Shown one piece after another: positions 29,657 through 38,582 of a stretch of DNA of 64,000 nt. The stretch covers positions 22,623 to 86,622 of the forward strand of contig LJZQ01000016.1 in the NCBI GenBank assembly GCA_001314845.1, in the 5' to 3' direction. Both the position numbers and the translations under genes were made by a program. The notes below the pieces were generated by a model that was not told the origin of the DNA, searched no databases, and saw only the letters and a list, made by a program, of their open reading frames with translations. Position 1 is the first letter of the stretch; every line of letters starts with the position of its first letter. Source of the DNA: Marinobacter excellens HL-55. GTDB lineage: Bacteria; Pseudomonadota; Gammaproteobacteria; Pseudomonadales; Oleiphilaceae.

Positions 29657-30062
29657 GGGTAAAATATCCGGGGCGATCGCTGTTGTGTCAGTATAGCGTC
29701 AAGAACAATGCAATAGGGCTTGATTTATTAAGAATTGCAGATCGATTTATGCACATGATGACAAACCGTTTACCAGCTAGCATTTTGTTACAATTGCCGT
29801 CAATTCTTATTTTAATCTTTGTAAGATGTTGAATTTAAACGATAAAAAGACTGATCAAAAAATGATCAATCTGTAGATTGGCGCAGTTATCAAGGGGTGG
29901 AAACGTTTGCCCCGACCTTTTCAACAGGTTTATCCACAGATTCCGTGGAAAAGCCTCGCCAGCCTTGTGAACATGGGGCTTCAGGATACATTTTCCGGTT
30001 CCGGAGGATGGTGTGGACAACTTCCGGTATAATCCCGCCACCCTCAGGCAAGGAACTTGATG
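29657..30062. other. AT-rich 400-bp gap with a DnaA box and GATC sites
   Basis: No gene is seen. The AT-rich half (about 29715-29880) holds two TGATCA sites (29852-29857 and 29863-29868) and another GATC near 29741. A perfect DnaA-box consensus TTATCCACA lies at 29930-29938. A TATAAT at 30028-30033 probably serves pyrD, though no good -35 is visible. There is no dnaA or dnaN nearby, so it is not the usual origin locus. Confidence 0.5.
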
Positions 30063-31100
30063 ATGTACGGCGTTCTAAGAAATCTGTTGTTTCGGCTATC
30101 CCCGGAACAGGCCCACAATGTGGCTCTCAGCACTCTCGATATCGCTCAGAAATTGGGTATGTTGAATGTTTTTTCAAAGCATCCGGCGCCGTGCCCGGTT
30201 AACGTGATGGGGTTGGAGTTTCCGAATCCGGTCGGGCTTGCCGCTGGACTGGACAAAAATGCGGACCACTTGAATGCCTTGGGTGCGCTGGGGTTTGGAT
30301 TTATCGAAGTAGGAACGGTAACGCCTCTGGCGCAGCCAGGCAATCCGAAGCCTCGGATGTTCCGCCTGCCTGAGCATCAGGCCATTATTAACCGGATGGG
30401 CTTTAATAACGAGGGCCTGGCTCATCTGGTAAAAAATGTTGAACATCGGCACTACAAAGGTGTTCTGGGGATCAACGTAGGCAAGAACAAAGATACCCCG
30501 AACGAGGAATCTGAACAGGATTACCGTAAAGGTATCGCCGGGGTATACGCACTGGCGGACTACATCACTGTGAATGTGTCCTCACCCAATACCCCAGGGC
30601 TGAGAGATCTGCAATTCGGTGACTCATTAAAGCAGCTGCTTTTTGCCATCAAGGATGAGCAGGCTCGTTGCCACAAAACTCACGGGCGTTATGTGCCGAT
30701 CGCGGTAAAAATCGCCCCGGATATGGACGACGACGGCATCCTGTTTGTTGCCAAAGCGTTGCTTGAAGCGGGTCTGGATGGTGTGATCGCTACCAATACA
30801 ACCATCAGCCGAGACGCCGTGAAAGGCCATCGCCATGAGCAGGAAGCGGGCGGGCTCAGTGGTGCGCCGGTTCGCGAGGCATCGCTGCGGGTTATCGAAG
30901 GGCTTTACGCTGAGCTCGGTGATCGTTTGCCAATTATCGGCGTGGGCGGTATCTGTGATGGTGAAAGTGCGGCTGAAAAAATCCGTGCGGGCGCGAAACT
31001 GGTCCAGATCTACACTGGTTTCATTTATAAAGGCCCAGATTTGATTCAAGAGGCGGTTGAGGCGATCAGGGTAGAACAGCAGAAAATTCGGGGGCGGTAA
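30063..31100 (+). CDS. pyrD: Dihydroorotate dehydrogenase (quinone), class 2
   Basis: A 345-aa membrane-associated FMN enzyme oxidising dihydroorotate with quinone. Seen: the N-terminal membrane-contact helices (MYGVLRNLLFRLSPEQAHN), FPNPVGLAAGLDKNA, the NRMGFNNEGLAHL motif, NVSSPNTPGLRDLQ with the catalytic Ser region, and GVGGICDGESAAEKI. AAGGA lies 8 nt before this ATG; the ATG at 30060 is also possible. Its stop codon overlaps the T-tract of the opposite-strand rmf terminator. Confidence 0.95.
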   Translation: MYGVLRNLLFRLSPEQAHNVALSTLDIAQKLGMLNVFSKHPAPCPVNVMGLEFPNPVGLAAGLDKNADHLNALGALGFGFIEVGTVTPLAQPGNPKPRMFRLPEHQAIINRMGFNNEGLAHLVKNVEHRHYKGVLGINVGKNKDTPNEESEQDYRKGIAGVYALADYITVNVSSPNTPGLRDLQFGDSLKQLLFAIKDEQARCHKTHGRYVPIAVKIAPDMDDDGILFVAKALLEAGLDGVIATNTTISRDAVKGHRHEQEAGGLSGAPVREASLRVIEGLYAELGDRLPIIGVGGICDGESAAEKIRAGAKLVQIYTGFIYKGPDLIQEAVEAIRVEQQKIRGR

Positions 31101-31127
31101 AAAAAGGTGGGCCCGCTAAGCGGGCCC
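31099..31127 (-). terminator. Intrinsic terminator of rmf
   Basis: On the minus strand an 8-bp GC-rich stem GGGCCCGC / GCGGGCCC (31109-31116 and 31120-31127) with loop TTA is followed by ACC and seven Ts (31105-31099). The T-tract overlaps the pyrD stop codon on the plus strand. Confidence 0.85.
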
Positions 31128-31271
31128 TTGCGGGGAACGAACCCCGTGGCGCTTCTTCGCATGGTACGGGGCGGGAGGCCCCGTTTCGGTTGCTCGGAAT
31201 ACTGCGTCTAATTGTGTTGTTAATGTGTGAAAAAAACAGATCAAGTTAAACGGGGTAGGCCAACACCGACT
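31101..31271 (-). ncRNA. Structured rmf 3' UTR, possible 3'-derived small RNA
   Basis: Downstream of rmf (reading leftward) there are three strong hairpins in 80 nt. ACGGGGC/GCCCCGT is at 31066-free sequence 31166-31184, CGGGG/CCCCG at 31131-31146, and the terminal stem at 31109-31127 leads into seven Ts. A long structured tail after such a short mRNA could stabilise it or be cut into a small RNA. No transcript evidence exists here. Confidence 0.3.
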
Positions 31272-31484
31272 TTACGTTGCGGTTACGTTGGCTAACTTGT
31301 GGATGCCGGAGACGCCGGTCATGCCCTCCCAGTTATCTGTGCGGCCTTCTCGCCACCCATTCAACCATTCCTGACGCCCTTCTGGTTGATCAATCGGGCA
31401 GCTGTCTTTTGATTTGCCGGACACGCCAGCGAGATAACCCCGCTTGAATGCACGAGCGTACATATCTCTCTTCTGTCTTTTCAT
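31272..31484 (-). CDS. rmf: Ribosome modulation factor
   Basis: A 70-aa basic protein, MKRQKRDMYARAFKRGYLAG..., with the RMF core GKSKDSCPI and RQEWLNGWREGR. RMF dimerises 70S ribosomes into inactive 100S particles in stationary phase. E. coli RMF is 55 aa; the extra C-terminal residues here (DNWEGMTGVSGIHKLANV) are beyond the usual domain. GAGGAA lies upstream of the ATG. An upstream in-frame start at 31571 is rejected as it adds non-family sequence. Next to pyrD is a common location for rmf. Confidence 0.93.
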   Translation of the reverse strand: MKRQKRDMYARAFKRGYLAGVSGKSKDSCPIDQPEGRQEWLNGWREGRTDNWEGMTGVSGIHKLANVTAT

Positions 31485-31808
31485 GCCGTTCCTCACTGAT
31501 GGATTAACAGAAAATCGTGTACACATCTGCAGTGACCGCGGCAAAGTAGGTACCCATCCGGGATAACCCACTATTGCCAGCTCCGGTCAGAGCAGTCAGG
31601 ATCCTGTTAACGGAAGCATTGTTTATTGAGCTTCCGGAACGACGCGTCAACTACAAGGTAAGACGAACCTTGCGCGGATGTACACTATTTATTTCGTCTA
31701 TGTGAAGCTTTTCTTATAGGTTTGTGAAATAACGATGACAGCCCTACTATGGGTTTTGCTGCTTTTCCGGCGGCTTACCGGCTTTATCCAGAAAACCAGG
31801 AGTTGATT
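31485..31808. other. Divergent intergenic region between rmf and rlmL
   Basis: No gene is supported in these 324 bp. It must hold the promoters of rmf (-) and rlmL (+). A 6-bp inverted repeat CAAGGT-N7-ACCTTG lies at 31654-31671. An ATG at 31749 is in frame with rlmL but lacks a ribosome site. No regulator site is recognised. Confidence 0.4.
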
Positions 31809-33983
31809 TTGTCAAAGCATGTCTTTTTTGTAACCTGCCCGAAGGGCGTTGAGTATCTCCTGGGTGATGAACTGGAGAGCTTTGGCCTGGCACAGGTGCG
31901 CAATGCTCCGGCAGGTGTCTGGGTTGAGGGTGAGCTGGAAGCCGGCTACCGCGCCTGTATGTGGTCGCGTCTGGCTAATCGGGTGATTCTGCACATTGCG
32001 GAAGTGGATGCCCGAAGCGCTGACGAACTTTATGACGGCGTAGTAGCACTGGACTGGCAAGCACACATCCCGGCAGGCGGTAGTTTCCGGGTCAATTTTC
32101 TGGGACAAAATGAAGAGCTGCGTAACACCCAGTTTGGCGCCCAGAAAGTCAAAGACGGAATCGTAGACAGCATCCGTGGAGCCGGTGCGGCGAGACCTGC
32201 TGTTGCCCAGAAAGATCCCGATGTGACGATTTCTGCCCGTCTTAACCGCGGCCGGCTAGCGGTTGGCCTCGATCTTAGCGGCCACAGCCTGCACATGCGG
32301 GGCTATCGCACCGAGCAGGGGCTTGCGCCACTTAAAGAGAATCTTGCGGCTGCGTTGTTGTTGCGTGCCGGTTGGCCCGAAATTGCCGCCGCTGGCGGTG
32401 ATTTTGTTGACCCTATGTGCGGCTCGGGAACCTTGCTTATTGAAGCCGCTTTGATGGCTCTGGATATCGCGCCGGGTCGCAAGCAGGATCGGTTCGGATT
32501 CGAAAAATGGCCGGGCCACCAGCCGGAACTCTGGCTTGGTGTGCGTCAGGAAGCTGAACGCCGGGCCTACGATGGCAAGCAGGGGCGTGTGCCTGTTTTT
32601 GCCGGATTTGACCAAGACGCCCGCGTTCTGGATACCGCCTGGAGGAATATTCAACGGGCCGGGCTTGAAGGCATCGTGAACGTTGAAACCCGCTCGTTGG
32701 CAGAGTTCGCTCGCCAGGAGGCTTGGGCCGAGCAAGGGCTGGTCTTGACGAATCCTCCGTATGGCGAGCGTCTGAGCGAACGTAGTCAGTTGGCTGGTAT
32801 CTATCAGAGCCTGGGCGAAGTGGTTATCCGCGAGCTCTCCGGCTGGCGCCTGGCGGTGTTTACCGGTGCTCCGGAATTCGGCAAGTCTGTGGGCCTGCGC
32901 AGTTTTAAGCAGTACAACCTGTTCAACGGCAAGCTGCCGGCACAGTTATTGTTGTTTGAGGTGCGTGCTGAAAACGCCATGGTGCCGAGAGATCCGGCTG
33001 CGGCTGGTCAGATCATGCCGCGCATTGCGAATCCGGAGCGCGCAGATATGCTGCGCAACCGTCTGAAAAAGAACATCAAGACGATCGGCCAATGGGCCAG
33101 AAAACAGAACATCGGCTGCTACCGTTTGTACGACGCCGACATGCCGGAATACGCCCTGGCGATCGACATCTATGAGGGCAGGGTGCACGTTCAGGAATAC
33201 CTGGCACCCAAATCCATCGACGAAAAAGCGGCCCGAGAGCGCCTGGCCGAGGCCATGGCAGTTATCCCGGACGTTCTGGAAATTGACCCACAAGACATGG
33301 TGTGCAAACAGCGCCAGCGCCAGAGCGGCACCAAGCAGTACGAAAAGCAGGCAGCGACGGGTGAATACCTTAATGTGCAGGAGCATGGCTGCACGCTGAA
33401 AGTGAACCTGAAGGATTATCTGGACACCGGCCTATTCCTGGACCACCGCCCGGTTCGCCACTGGATACAGCAGCATGCTCAGGGCAAGCGGTTCCTGAAC
33501 CTGTTCTGCTACACCGGTGCGGCCACCGTACACGCGGCCGTAGGCGGCGCCAGCCGCTCCCTGAGCCTGGACATGTCGAAGACTTACGTTAACTGGGCCA
33601 TCGACAACCTGGCGCTGAACCGCGCGGACTTGCGAAAGCATGTTGTCGAGCAGGCGGATTGCCTGGCCTGGCTGTCGGACAGACGAACCGCAAACCAGAC
33701 CTTTGACCTGATCTTCATGGACCCCCCGACCTTCTCCAATTCGGCCCGCATGGCTGGCGTGCTGGATGTCCAGCGGGATCACGGCGTCCTGGTGAGGCAG
33801 TGTATGGAGCGGTTATCCAGCGATGGCCTGCTGATTTTTTCCAACAACTTCCGCAAGTTCAAACTGGACGACGATCTGGCGCAGGAATTTGAAGTCAAAG
33901 ACGTAACCGCTAGTACTCTGGATAAGGATTTCCAGCGTAATCAGAAGATTCACAGCTGCTGGCACATCCAACACCGGACGTAA
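31809..33983 (+). CDS. rlmL: Bifunctional 23S rRNA methyltransferase RlmKL
   Basis: A 724-aa fusion enzyme that makes m2G2445 (RlmL part) and m7G2069 (RlmK part) in 23S rRNA. Domains in order: an N-terminal ferredoxin-like/THUMP region (about 1-155, SKHVFFVTCPKGVEYLLGDE), a first Rossmann methyltransferase with DPMCGSGTLLIEAA and catalytic NPPYGERL, and a second with FCYTGAATVHAA and MDPPTFSNS. The TTG at 31809 is chosen: AGGAG is 6 nt upstream and the protein then begins like the family. An ATG at 31749 lacks a Shine-Dalgarno and adds 20 residues. Confidence 0.95.
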   Translation: MSKHVFFVTCPKGVEYLLGDELESFGLAQVRNAPAGVWVEGELEAGYRACMWSRLANRVILHIAEVDARSADELYDGVVALDWQAHIPAGGSFRVNFLGQNEELRNTQFGAQKVKDGIVDSIRGAGAARPAVAQKDPDVTISARLNRGRLAVGLDLSGHSLHMRGYRTEQGLAPLKENLAAALLLRAGWPEIAAAGGDFVDPMCGSGTLLIEAALMALDIAPGRKQDRFGFEKWPGHQPELWLGVRQEAERRAYDGKQGRVPVFAGFDQDARVLDTAWRNIQRAGLEGIVNVETRSLAEFARQEAWAEQGLVLTNPPYGERLSERSQLAGIYQSLGEVVIRELSGWRLAVFTGAPEFGKSVGLRSFKQYNLFNGKLPAQLLLFEVRAENAMVPRDPAAAGQIMPRIANPERADMLRNRLKKNIKTIGQWARKQNIGCYRLYDADMPEYALAIDIYEGRVHVQEYLAPKSIDEKAARERLAEAMAVIPDVLEIDPQDMVCKQRQRQSGTKQYEKQAATGEYLNVQEHGCTLKVNLKDYLDTGLFLDHRPVRHWIQQHAQGKRFLNLFCYTGAATVHAAVGGASRSLSLDMSKTYVNWAIDNLALNRADLRKHVVEQADCLAWLSDRRTANQTFDLIFMDPPTFSNSARMAGVLDVQRDHGVLVRQCMERLSSDGLLIFSNNFRKFKLDDDLAQEFEVKDVTASTLDKDFQRNQKIHSCWHIQHRT

Positions 33984-33994
33984 CATTCGGGGAG

Positions 33995-34104
33995 GAGGCA
34001 GGTGGGGGCCTCTTTCCTGGAAACGCTACGAGCACATCCCTGTGCGCTTCGCTCCGGCCATCCATGGCCTCCGAGATTCCAGGAAAGAGGCCCCCACCTG
34101 CCTC
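33995..34104. repeat. Long palindromic element, copy C (forward core)
   Basis: Perfect 28-bp arms (33995-34022 and 34077-34104; left arm begins GAGGCAGGTGGGGGCC) enclose a 54-nt core nearly identical to copy A. The arms share only a GTGGGGG...TTTCC style with copy A, so stem sequence differs while pairing is kept. It lies 12 bp after rlmL and 45 bp before the end of the convergent outer-membrane gene, where it could act as a two-way terminator or mRNA 3'-end stabiliser. Confidence 0.93.
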
Positions 34105-34149
34105 AGCTGGCTTTGGCGTGGGAGTCTTGACGGCAGAGTGGGCTGCTTT

Positions 34150-34755
34150 TCAGAACTCGTAACGCAACCCGGAAGAAAACTGAAAGGTATTGGCACTGCT
34201 GCCGGTGTCCTTGAACAAACGCCCGCCTTCGAACACCAGAAACGTATTGTCCAGAACCTCGAAATCTACCCCCGCCAGCCAGCTGATACTGAAACTGCTG
34301 TCAGGATAATCGCCTTCGATGTCCCGAAACTGGGCGTTGTAGCCCTCCTCACGGTTGGCCAGGGTGGCCTCGCCTTTGACGTGGGTAAACCCTGCCTGGG
34401 CATAGATGTTGGCATAACTGGTGACCGGGTAGTGCAAGCCCATATACCAACTGGCGAAGTAATCGATGGCCAGAGAGAGGTCGCCGGGAGAAACGTCGGC
34501 GTCTTTGAAGCCGCCACCAAGGCGGATCTCGGCGTGAATCAAATCATTCAGGTGGCCACCGATAACGATCGAGCCGGCCTGACCCCAGGCATCTTCTTTG
34601 GTGTTTTCGCCAATGGAGCGGTGTTCCAGGGCGGTCACCAGAAGCCCGACGTAATGTTTGTCAGAGCGTGGAGTTTCCTGCGCCTGGCTGGCCAGGGGTG
34701 TCAGGGAAAGTGCCATCAGGCTGGGGGTGAGGAAACATAATGCGACCTTGTTCAT
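34150..34755 (-). CDS. Outer-membrane beta-barrel protein
   Basis: A 201-aa secreted protein. A signal peptide spans about residues 1-26 (MNKVALCFLTPSLMALSL, cut after SQA). The mature chain has alternating beta-strands (IHAEIRLGGGF, YANIYAQAGFTHVKGEA, FSISWLAGVDFEV) and ends in the aromatic F typical of barrels (SSGLRYEF). It looks like an 8-strand OmpA/OmpW-like or 'porin family' domain. No ligand can be assigned. It is convergent with rlmL across palindromic copy C. Confidence 0.78.
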   Translation of the reverse strand: MNKVALCFLTPSLMALSLTPLASQAQETPRSDKHYVGLLVTALEHRSIGENTKEDAWGQAGSIVIGGHLNDLIHAEIRLGGGFKDADVSPGDLSLAIDYFASWYMGLHYPVTSYANIYAQAGFTHVKGEATLANREEGYNAQFRDIEGDYPDSSFSISWLAGVDFEVLDNTFLVFEGGRLFKDTGSSANTFQFSSGLRYEF

Positions 34756-34861
34756 TATTATCCGGCTTCCTGTCAGTAACGGTGCTGACGCCAGATTCTG
34801 CCTTGTGTAACGCTTTGTTACGCAGACGCCGGTCACACTTCCCTGTGACAGAGCGGCGGGC

Positions 34862-35347
34862 TTACAGGTCTGCCAGCAGGCCCTGTTCCTGTGCCAGCAT
34901 CAATAGCGCATAGACACCATTCTCGGGCAGTTGGGGTTCTAGGCCTTCATCAATCATCAGCTGGCGGCGGCGGTCTTCGATGGTGTCGCTGTCCAGATCG
35001 CTGATCAGTTCTGAGATGGGAGCTATTTCAAACGGCGCATCCTGGCTAACGGCGCTAAAAATCAGGTCGATGAGGACTTCATCCGGGTCCATGCCATCCA
35101 CGTATGCTGTCTGGTCTGGCAGGTCTTGATGCAGCTCCTGAACAAGTTCAAGCAGCGGTACGCCCTGTTCTTCGAGGTACAGCAGATCAATGTCGCCAAG
35201 ATCGCCGTCTTCTGGCAGCCAGTCGTCTTCAGGGGCAATAACCACGGTTTTCATCTGCCCGTCTGCCAGCGACCAGGCCATGGCAATGGGGAAGAGGGCG
35301 TCGTCAGTCTGACAGTACTCGATGTCCAGAAAACGGGGTATCGACAC
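34862..35347 (-). CDS. Hypothetical acidic protein, possible degenerate 3'-5' exonuclease fold
   Basis: A 161-aa very acidic protein, [20 protein letters not shown].... The start FLDIE..., then [25 protein letters not shown], recalls the first strands of DEDD exonucleases (D and E in motif I). Later a [14 protein letters not shown] could stand for a second motif. The last motif is not evident and the chain is short, so activity is uncertain. The family was not recognised with confidence. It sits between the outer-membrane gene and divergent apeB. Confidence 0.6.
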   Translation of the reverse strand: MSIPRFLDIEYCQTDDALFPIAMAWSLADGQMKTVVIAPEDDWLPEDGDLGDIDLLYLEEQGVPLLELVQELHQDLPDQTAYVDGMDPDEVLIDLIFSAVSQDAPFEIAPISELISDLDSDTIEDRRRQLMIDEGLEPQLPENGVYALLMLAQEQGLLADL

Positions 35348-35461
35348 AATAGACTCCGGTTAAGATCACAAGTTGAGTATAGGGACAATCCGTCGCCCTG
35401 TAGGAGCGGCTGCGGCTTCATGCCATACTGTAGCGGCCATTATCAAGCAATCAGGAAGATC

Positions 35462-36751
35462 ATGGAACACACTGAATTTAATAATGACTTGATTCAATTT
35501 CTGAATGCCTCACCCACACCCTGGCACGCGGTGAATACCATGAAAGCCCGCCTGGATGCGGCCGGTTTCCAGCCCCTGGACGAGCGTGAAGAGTGGGCTC
35601 TTGAGCAAGGGAAAGGCTATTACGCGATTCGTAATGGCTCATCCATTATTGCTTTTCGCACCGGCATCCACGATGTGGTGAGATCAGGCATTCGCATGGT
35701 CGGTGCTCACACAGACAGCCCCTGCCTGAAAGTGAAGCCGAATCCGGAACTTCGCCGCAAGGGCTATTTCCAGTTGGGGGTTGAAGTCTACGGGGGCGTA
35801 CTGCTGAACCCATGGTTTGACCGGGATCTGTCGTTGGCCGGCCGGGTGACCGTGCTGGATGATGCCGGCAAGGTCCAGGATACATTGATCAACTTCCGTA
35901 AGCCGGTGGCCATCATTCCCAGCCTGGCCATTCATCTGGACCGCGAAGCCAACAGCAATCGCTCAGTCAACGCCCAGACCGACCTGCCGCCGGTGATCAT
36001 GCAGGTGCCCGAGACGGACACCACCGCGTTCAGCGATTTGCTGCGCGAGCAGGTTGCTAGTGAATCCGGTGTAAAAGTCCGCAAAGTGCTGGGCTACGAG
36101 CTCAGTTTCTACGATGCCCAAGGCGCCTCGTATGTCGGCCTGCGGGAAGACTTCCTGGCCTCTGCCCGGCTGGACAACCTGCTTAGCTGCTATATCGGCC
36201 TGCAGTCATTATTGAATACCTCCGGCGACGAAGCAGCCCTGCTGGTGTGCAACGATCACGAAGAAGTGGGCAGCATGTCTGCTGAAGGTGCGCAGGGACC
36301 ATTCCTTGCCACCGTGCTTGAGCGCTGGTGTGGTGCTGGCAAAGGCCGCGCCATAGCGCATTCGATGATGATCTCTGCCGACAACGCCCATGGTGTTCAT
36401 CCTAACTTCATGGACAAGCACGACGAAAACCACGGTCCGATTCTTAACCAGGGCCCGGTGATCAAGGTCAATCATAATCAGCGTTATGCCACCAACAGCC
36501 GCTCAGCGGCCTTGTATCGCCACATCAGTGACGAACTGGGTCTGCCGCACCAAACCTTTGTGGTGCGCAGCGACATGGGCTGTGGGAGTACCATTGGCCC
36601 ACTGACCGCCGGTAATCTGGGTGTAACCACGCTGGATATTGGTGTGCCACAGTTTGCCATGCACTCCATTCGTGAGTTGGTAGGCACCGCAGACGGCTAC
36701 ACCCTGTACCAGGTTCTGAGAGAGTTCATGCAACGGGCGGAAGTGTTCTGA
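35462..36751 (+). CDS. apeB: M18 family aminopeptidase (aspartyl aminopeptidase)
   Basis: A 429-aa dinuclear zinc peptidase removing N-terminal acidic residues. Zinc-site motifs are [23 protein letters not shown], and near the end [24 protein letters not shown] and [12 protein letters not shown] also match the family. The ATG at 35462 begins [17 protein letters not shown], as in bacterial relatives. Upstream in-frame codons run antisense to the neighbouring gene and are ignored. A terminator follows the stop. Confidence 0.95.
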   Translation: MEHTEFNNDLIQFLNASPTPWHAVNTMKARLDAAGFQPLDEREEWALEQGKGYYAIRNGSSIIAFRTGIHDVVRSGIRMVGAHTDSPCLKVKPNPELRRKGYFQLGVEVYGGVLLNPWFDRDLSLAGRVTVLDDAGKVQDTLINFRKPVAIIPSLAIHLDREANSNRSVNAQTDLPPVIMQVPETDTTAFSDLLREQVASESGVKVRKVLGYELSFYDAQGASYVGLREDFLASARLDNLLSCYIGLQSLLNTSGDEAALLVCNDHEEVGSMSAEGAQGPFLATVLERWCGAGKGRAIAHSMMISADNAHGVHPNFMDKHDENHGPILNQGPVIKVNHNQRYATNSRSAALYRHISDELGLPHQTFVVRSDMGCGSTIGPLTAGNLGVTTLDIGVPQFAMHSIRELVGTADGYTLYQVLREFMQRAEVF

Positions 36752-36762
36752 GGCAGAAAGCA

Positions 36763-36796
36763 AAAAGCCGCTGATTGAGAACAATCAGCGGCTTTT
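36763..36796. terminator. Bidirectional intrinsic terminator between apeB and tRNA-Asn
   Basis: A 15-bp stem AAAAGCCGCTGATTG / CAATCAGCGGCTTTT (36763-36777 and 36782-36796) with a 4-nt loop carries A- and T-tracts on both sides. It serves rightward apeB and the leftward tRNA. Confidence 0.88.
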
Positions 36797-36805
36797 CAGA
36801 ATAAG

Positions 36806-36881
36806 TGGCTCCCCGACCTGGGCTCGAACCAGGGACAAACGGATTAACAGTCCGTTGCTCTACCAACTGAGCTATCGGGGA
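36806..36881 (-). tRNA. tRNA-Asn (GTT), second identical copy
   Basis: A 76-nt minus-strand gene with encoded CCA, anticodon GTT, and the same sequence as 22088-22163. The identity continues over the tRNA only; the downstream terminators have the same layout but different stems. Confidence 0.97.
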
Positions 36882-36954
36882 ACAGCATCAATACGCGGCG
36901 CATAGTAAGGTCTTTGATTTGCCTCGTCAACCCCCTGAAATAAAAGGTCAAAAT

Positions 36955-37923
36955 TTGCACATATCCAGCCAATCTCCGTACCGACCACCGGTCTGGTTGC
37001 GTAACGGGCATATTCAGTCGGTCTGGCAAACGCTGTTTCGAAACGTGTCCATGCCCGCTCCGGAGACCGCCGTTATTGCCACGCCCGATGACGACGAGTT
37101 GCATCTGGACTGGTACCGTCAGGGCAGTGAGCGCCTCGCCATCATCTCCCATGGTCTGGAAGGCCACAGCCGCCGGCCTTACGTGCTTGGGCTGGCAAGG
37201 GCGCTGATGGCCGACGGTTGGGACGTACTGGCCTGGAATTTCCGCTCCTGCGGTGGCGTGATGAACCACCAACCCAGGTTCTACCACAGCGGCGCCACCG
37301 AAGATCTCCACGCCGTTGTCAGCCACGCCCTGGCAGGCAGCTACAACAACGTCTTTTTGTCTGGCTTCAGCATGGGAGGTAATCTGACACTGCTTTACCT
37401 TGCGCAACAAAGCGAACAGATTGACAGCCGAATCAGCGGCGCTGTCACCTACTCAGTCCCCGCAGACCTCGCCGGCAGCGCCGACATGCTGGCACTGCCC
37501 AGCCGCAAGATCTACATGCAGCGATTTTTGAGAGACCTGCACGGTAAAATGCAGGAAAAAGCCGAACGCTTCCCCGGCCTGATTGACGTCAGCGGCTTCG
37601 AAAAAATCCGCAATTTCCACCAGTTCGACAACCGCTACACCGCGCCCCTGCACGGCTTCAAAGACGCTCACGATTACTGGGCCAATTGCTCAGCATTGTT
37701 CCGATTGAAAGACATCCGCGTACCGGCCCTGATGGTCAACGCCGCCGATGATCCGTTCCTGTCACCACAATGTTTTCCGGAATCTCGAAAGATTCTGGGT
37801 GCTCATGTGAAGGTGGAAGTGCCGAAGTGGGGAGGGCATGTAGGTTTTGTGGAACACGCCAGAGACGGTTACTACTGGTCAGAAAGAAGGGCATTGGATT
37901 TCGTAAGAAGCGGCTTCAGCTGA
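36955..37923 (+). CDS. yheT: YheT-family alpha/beta hydrolase
   Basis: A 322-aa hydrolase of the UPF0017/EMB8 group. It has NGHIQSVWQTLFR near the N-terminus, the oxyanion HGLEGHSRRPY, the nucleophile elbow GFSMGGNL, a late acid in NAADDPFL, and the His in GGHVGFVEHA. Substrates are likely carboxylic esters; none can be named. The TTG at 36955 has AAAAGG 7 nt upstream; a TTG at 36919 is the alternative. Its 3' end overlaps the convergent tesA gene by 52 bp. Confidence 0.87.
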   Translation: MHISSQSPYRPPVWLRNGHIQSVWQTLFRNVSMPAPETAVIATPDDDELHLDWYRQGSERLAIISHGLEGHSRRPYVLGLARALMADGWDVLAWNFRSCGGVMNHQPRFYHSGATEDLHAVVSHALAGSYNNVFLSGFSMGGNLTLLYLAQQSEQIDSRISGAVTYSVPADLAGSADMLALPSRKIYMQRFLRDLHGKMQEKAERFPGLIDVSGFEKIRNFHQFDNRYTAPLHGFKDAHDYWANCSALFRLKDIRVPALMVNAADDPFLSPQCFPESRKILGAHVKVEVPKWGGHVGFVEHARDGYYWSERRALDFVRSGFS

Positions 37924-38525
37924 CCCCAGAGGTTTTCCAGTAACATGGGTTGAGCTTCCTCCGTCGGATGAATACCGTCGTCCTGCATCATCCCGCCCTC
38001 GTTGTAGATTCCTTCAAGAAAAAAAGGAACCAGAACCGCATCGTAGCGGTCAGACAGGTTCGGAAAGATATCCGCGAACATTTGAGTGTAGCGCTGGCCA
38101 TAATTGGGCGGAATTTGCATGCCCACAATCAAAGGTATTGCACCGTTATCCTGAACCAACTCGATCATCCGGGCCAGGTTAGATTCAATCACCTCCGGCG
38201 GAAAACCCCGCAGGCCATCATTGCCACCCAACTCAAGGATGACAACATCAGGCTTATTCTTGTCAAGCAAACCTGGCAGCCGCCGCAGACCACCATCCGT
38301 AGTCTCACCGCTGATGCTGGCATTCACCACGCGCCATGGCATGCCACGGTCTTCGAGACGATCCCGAAGCAGCTGCACCCAAGCGGTCTCAGAGGGTACG
38401 CCATAAGCCGCACTCAAACTGTCTCCGACCACCAGTAGCGTATTCTGGCTGGCCAGAGCCGGCCAGCAAAGCAGCATAAATGCCAGGAATGCGATTGATC
38501 TGACGTACGCCGATATCGTATGCAT
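37872..38525 (-). CDS. tesA: Arylesterase / thioesterase I (SGNH family)
   Basis: A 217-aa periplasmic SGNH hydrolase acting on acyl esters, thioesters and lysophospholipids. The signal peptide is about residues 1-26 (IAFLAFMLLCWPALA). Block I is VVGDSLSAAYG with Ser36, block III GGNDGLRG, block V DGIHPTEEAQ. It is divergent from the YbbA/YbbP-like ABC genes, the classic tesA-ybbAP arrangement. Its last 52 bp are antisense to the end of yheT. Confidence 0.95.
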   Translation of the reverse strand: MHTISAYVRSIAFLAFMLLCWPALASQNTLLVVGDSLSAAYGVPSETAWVQLLRDRLEDRGMPWRVVNASISGETTDGGLRRLPGLLDKNKPDVVILELGGNDGLRGFPPEVIESNLARMIELVQDNGAIPLIVGMQIPPNYGQRYTQMFADIFPNLSDRYDAVLVPFFLEGIYNEGGMMQDDGIHPTEEAQPMLLENLWGQLKPLLTKSNALLSDQ

Positions 38526-38582
38526 AGTAAATTCGTATACCCTTTACAGATTCAAAAATCAGAGCCAGACAACGGAGCCACC

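Noticed and set aside
29657..30062. Chromosomal origin
   Set aside because: Only one DnaA box and no dnaA, dnaN, gidA or parA genes nearby.
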